From Candidatus Omnitrophota bacterium (GTDB lineage Bacteria > Omnitrophota > Gorgyraeia > Gygaellales > Profunditerraquicolaceae), in NCBI GenBank assembly GCA_030691585.1, contig JAUYEC010000194.1:1-15361 (forward strand): 15,361 bases of DNA, written 5' to 3'. The stretch's first letter is position 1. Each line of letters begins with the position of its first letter. Shown here piece by piece: positions 13,771 through 15,361 of the stretch. A model generated the notes under the pieces. That model was not told the DNA's origin. It saw nothing but the letters and a program-made list of their open reading frames with translations, and searched no databases. A program made the translations under genes and the position numbers.

Positions 13771-14105
13771 AAAAAGACCCAAAAGTATACCTATTGCATA
13801 TCCTTGAAGCGATCGGAAACATCAACGAATATACCAAAGGCATTGGTAAAGCAAAGTTTTTTAAGGTGAAGATTATCCAAGATGGCGTCATCAGAAATCT
13901 TGAGATTATTGGAGAAGCCGCCAAACATATCCCTGTTTCCTTGAGAAACGAATATCCGGATATCGAATGGAAGAAGATAACCGGTATGCGCGACATACTT
14001 ATTCACGAGTACTTCGGTGTTGACCTGGAACGGGTCTGGCAGGTTCTAAAACGCCGGTTCCCCGCTTTAAAGAAGGATATTGCAAAGATTATTAAATCTC
14101 TATAA
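13767..14105 (+). CDS. HepT-like HEPN-domain RNase toxin (DUF86 type)
   Basis: The 112-residue alpha-helical protein has the HEPN active motif R75-x4-H80-x-Y82 (RDILIHEY). R and H form the ribonuclease site; Y82 is the residue modified by MntA in characterised pairs. VIRNLEIIGEAAKHIP is typical of the DUF86/HepT family. By family knowledge it is an RNase, in some cases acting on tRNA, that is kept off by AMPylation. It overlaps the nucleotidyltransferase gene by 4 bases. Nothing is missing, so the module should be active. Confidence 0.93.
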   Translation: MKKDPKVYLLHILEAIGNINEYTKGIGKAKFFKVKIIQDGVIRNLEIIGEAAKHIPVSLRNEYPDIEWKKITGMRDILIHEYFGVDLERVWQVLKRRFPALKKDIAKIIKSL

Positions 14106-14116
14106 CTTCTGCGCGG

Positions 14117-14272
14117 ACGACGGTATACGGAATACGAACGACGGATTACGGACGACGGTTTACGGTTTTGACTTACGATTTTACGGAAGACGGAAGACGA
14201 TCTACGGACGACGGTATACGGACGACGGACGACGATTTTCACGAACGACTAACGACGAAAGACGAGCGACGA
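14117..14272 (+). repeat. Heptamer array 3 (NNKACGR), about 20 units
   Basis: The longest array, in register for most of its length. Three T-rich heptamers (14166-14186) keep the phase. One 9-base unit TTTTCACGA (14236-14244) interrupts it and recurs in array 5 (15285-15293). No gene is seen in the 334-base gap 14106-14439 apart from these arrays; open frames running through it are a by-product of the repeat, which lacks stop codons. Confidence 0.88.
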
Positions 14273-14355
14273 CAAATCATCTTTCTCGAATGACCGTGAA
14301 TCTCTCTAAATGCCTTTAACGATTTACGATTTTGTTTTACGCTTTTGATCTTGTT

Positions 14356-14436
14356 TTTACGGACTACGGTATACGGAAGACGGACGACCGATTTACAACG
14401 AAATACGAACGACGAAAGACGGACTACGAACGACGA
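14356..14436 (+). repeat. Heptamer array 4 (NNKACGR), about 11 units
   Basis: Units TTTACGG ACTACGG TATACGG AAGACGG, a less regular middle (14384-14401), then AATACGA to ACGACGA. The last unit ends 3 bases before the start codon of the DUF3800 gene, taking the place where a Shine-Dalgarno would normally lie. Confidence 0.85.
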
Positions 14437-14439
14437 AAC

Positions 14440-15078
14440 ATGGCCTACATATTCTTAGATGAATCCGGAGATTTGGGTTTTGATTTTACAAAAAAGGGTA
14501 CGACGCATTATTTTCTGATTACGTTCCTTTTTTGCGCAAATAAAAGGCCCATTGAGAAATGCGTGAAGAATGCCTATGTTACTCTTAGGAAAAAGCACAA
14601 GAAGCGGGGGAAGATACTACACGCTTACGCGGAAAACCCGGTTACCCGTCAGCGTCTTTTAAGGTGTATTGCAAATAAGGAATGCTCGATATTGGCCGTA
14701 TATTTGAACAAAAAGAAGGTTTATACCAAATTACAAGAAGAAAAGGCAGTCCTCTATAATTATGTAACCAACATTTTACTGGATAGGATTTTTACGAAGA
14801 AGTTGATACCCATTGACGGAAGGGTTGTTTTGGTCGCGTCTAAGAGAGAAACAAGCATATTCTTAAATGAAAATTTCAAGAGCTACCTTAAGAATAAGGC
14901 TTTGAATACTCATAAAGTAGATTTGCATGTTGAGGTGAAAACTTCTTTTGAGGATAAGGTTTTGCAGGCTGTGGATTTTGTGAGTTGGGCGATTTTCCGG
15001 AAGTATGAATATAAGGACGCGGCTTATTACGAAATCATAAGGAAAAAAATTGCAGAAGAGAACCCTTTGTTCCCCTAA
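14440..15078 (+). CDS. DUF3800 domain protein
   Basis: I place the start at ATG 14440, giving 212 residues that open MAYIFLDESGDLGF, the usual start of the family. An in-frame ATG at 14332 would add 36 residues translated from heptamer repeats. D7, E8 and D11 (DESGD) and D179 (LQAVDFVSWAIFRKYE) are the conserved acidic positions of this RNase H-like family. A nuclease role is suspected for it but not established. No Shine-Dalgarno is visible, because array 4 runs up to the start. The gene lies alone between two heptamer arrays, and a putative small RNA points back toward its 3' end. DUF3800 genes are known to sit beside several candidate structured RNAs. Confidence 0.85.
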   Translation: MAYIFLDESGDLGFDFTKKGTTHYFLITFLFCANKRPIEKCVKNAYVTLRKKHKKRGKILHAYAENPVTRQRLLRCIANKECSILAVYLNKKKVYTKLQEEKAVLYNYVTNILLDRIFTKKLIPIDGRVVLVASKRETSIFLNENFKSYLKNKALNTHKVDLHVEVKTSFEDKVLQAVDFVSWAIFRKYEYKDAAYYEIIRKKIAEENPLFP

Positions 15079-15150
15079 AAATGGTAAGGCCCCATTCGCT
15101 ATTTACGAGGCGCCATTCCGGTACCCCACGAATGAGGACTTACTCACCAT
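15077..15150 (-). ncRNA. Candidate structured small RNA on the minus strand, beside the DUF3800 gene
   Basis: Reading the minus strand from 15150, AUGGU pairs with ACCAU at the 3' end. After a four-base bulge, a 13-position stem (AAGUCCUCAUUCG with CGAAUGGGGCCUU) has one mismatch. The apical part GGGGUACC / GGCGCCUC pairs around a GGAAU loop, leaving GUAAAUAG unpaired on one side. The 3' strand runs directly into five U. Predicted transcription from the adjacent promoter starts at about 15148-15150, exactly at the base of the stem. It ends against the 3' end of the DUF3800 gene. Promoter, fold and T-run agree, but expression is unproven. Confidence 0.5.
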
Positions 15151-15154
15151 GCAA

Positions 15155-15183
15155 AGTATATACTTTAGTATGTTATATGTCAA
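15155..15183 (-). promoter_or_regulatory. Near-consensus leftward promoter for the candidate small RNA
   Basis: On the minus strand: TTGACA (15183-15178), a 17-bp spacer, then TATACT (15160-15155). This is one of the two best promoters in the window and it faces against all the protein genes. Only the structured segment and the DUF3800 3' end lie in front of it. A 14-bp palindrome AAAGTATATACTTT (15153-15166) overlaps the -10 and could be an operator. Confidence 0.6.
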
Positions 15184-15213
15184 GTATTTTTTAGAGTAAA
15201 TTTCGATTTGCGA

Positions 15214-15314
15214 TCTACGAATTACGATTTAGGTTTTTTGGTTTACGATTTTACGGAATACGGAAGACGAACTACGGACGTCGATTTTCACGAAAGACGG
15301 AATACGAACGACGA
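15214..15314 (+). repeat. Heptamer array 5 (NNKACGR), about 12 units
   Basis: Starts TCTACGA ATTACGA, has a T-rich gap, then runs from TTTACGA (15242) through AATACGG AAGACGA ACTACGG, the 9-base TTTTCACGA, and AAGACGG AATACGA ACGACGA. Order and punctuation parallel array 3, so the two share a common ancestor rather than being independent runs. It ends 2 bases before the AAGGAGG of the next gene. Confidence 0.83.
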
Positions 15315-15331
15315 AAAGGAGGTGAAGCGGT

Positions 15332-15361
15332 ATGAAAGATAATGATGCAAAAATGACAGTG
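15332..15361 (+). CDS. Start of an unidentified gene, cut by the window end
   Basis: ATG at 15332 follows AAGGAGGTG (15316-15324) at good spacing. Ten codons are visible (MKDNDAKMTV) and then the window ends. This is too short to name. The strong ribosome binding site directly after a heptamer array repeats the arrangement seen before the MntA-like gene, so this is probably the next cassette. Confidence 0.6.
   Translation, partial: MKDNDAKMTV

Noticed and set aside
14080..14319. Plus-strand open frame of 79 codons through heptamer array 3
   Set aside because: The array unit contains no stop codons in this frame, so an open frame is expected by chance; the product would be low-complexity repeat sequence with no ribosome binding site.
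13402..14436. Heptamer arrays as a CRISPR array
   Set aside because: Units are 7 bp with no spacers and no 25-40 bp direct repeats; no cas genes in the window.

Overview
The window looks like a chromosomal piece of an uncultured diderm bacterium. An outer-membrane polysaccharide export protein, a Wzz-type chain-length protein and GDP-fucose genes show a diderm with surface polysaccharide. Dense palindromic repeats, short tandem repeats and many Fic/AlbA_2/HEPN-type accessory genes fit candidate phyla such as Omnitrophota, but that assignment is an impression, not a result. Every protein gene called here is on the + strand.

Region 1 (1-4219) is an exopolysaccharide operon: the 3' part of a polyprenyl-phosphate sugar transferase, an export protein with five SLBB repeats, and a Wzz-like protein fused to a BY-kinase domain whose ATP-binding motifs are degenerate. 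About 70-bp palindromic elements built on GGGGACAGCGAC fill the gaps between these genes. A fourth copy sits at the ribosome binding site of gmd. Region 2 (4320-6420) holds an AAA_14/DUF4143-type ATPase under a promoter with a perfect palindrome, and a TIM-barrel sugar isomerase/epimerase-like gene, ending in two hairpins.

Region 3 (6420-7246) has a 52-codon ORF, a 41-codon membrane peptide and a collapsed relic of an AlbA_2-Fic gene pair like the intact pair at 10810-13361. Region 4 (7247-9471) returns to polysaccharide work: gmd and a GDP-L-fucose synthase-like gene, which together would make GDP-L-fucose. The second gene carries a 31-bp perfect palindrome in frame in its coding sequence.

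Region 5 (9468-15361) is an accessory island: Fic, AlbA_2/HATPase/winged-helix regulator, second Fic, MntA/HepT-type nucleotidyltransferase-HEPN pair, DUF3800 protein, and the start of another gene. From 13402 onward the cassettes are separated by arrays of a degenerate 7-bp unit (NNKACGR), always in the same orientation as the genes. Next to the DUF3800 gene, on the minus strand, is what looks like a complete small-RNA transcription unit: a near-consensus promoter (TTGACA, 17 bp, TATACT), about 70 nt that fold into a long hairpin, and a T-run. This is the best candidate here for something undescribed.
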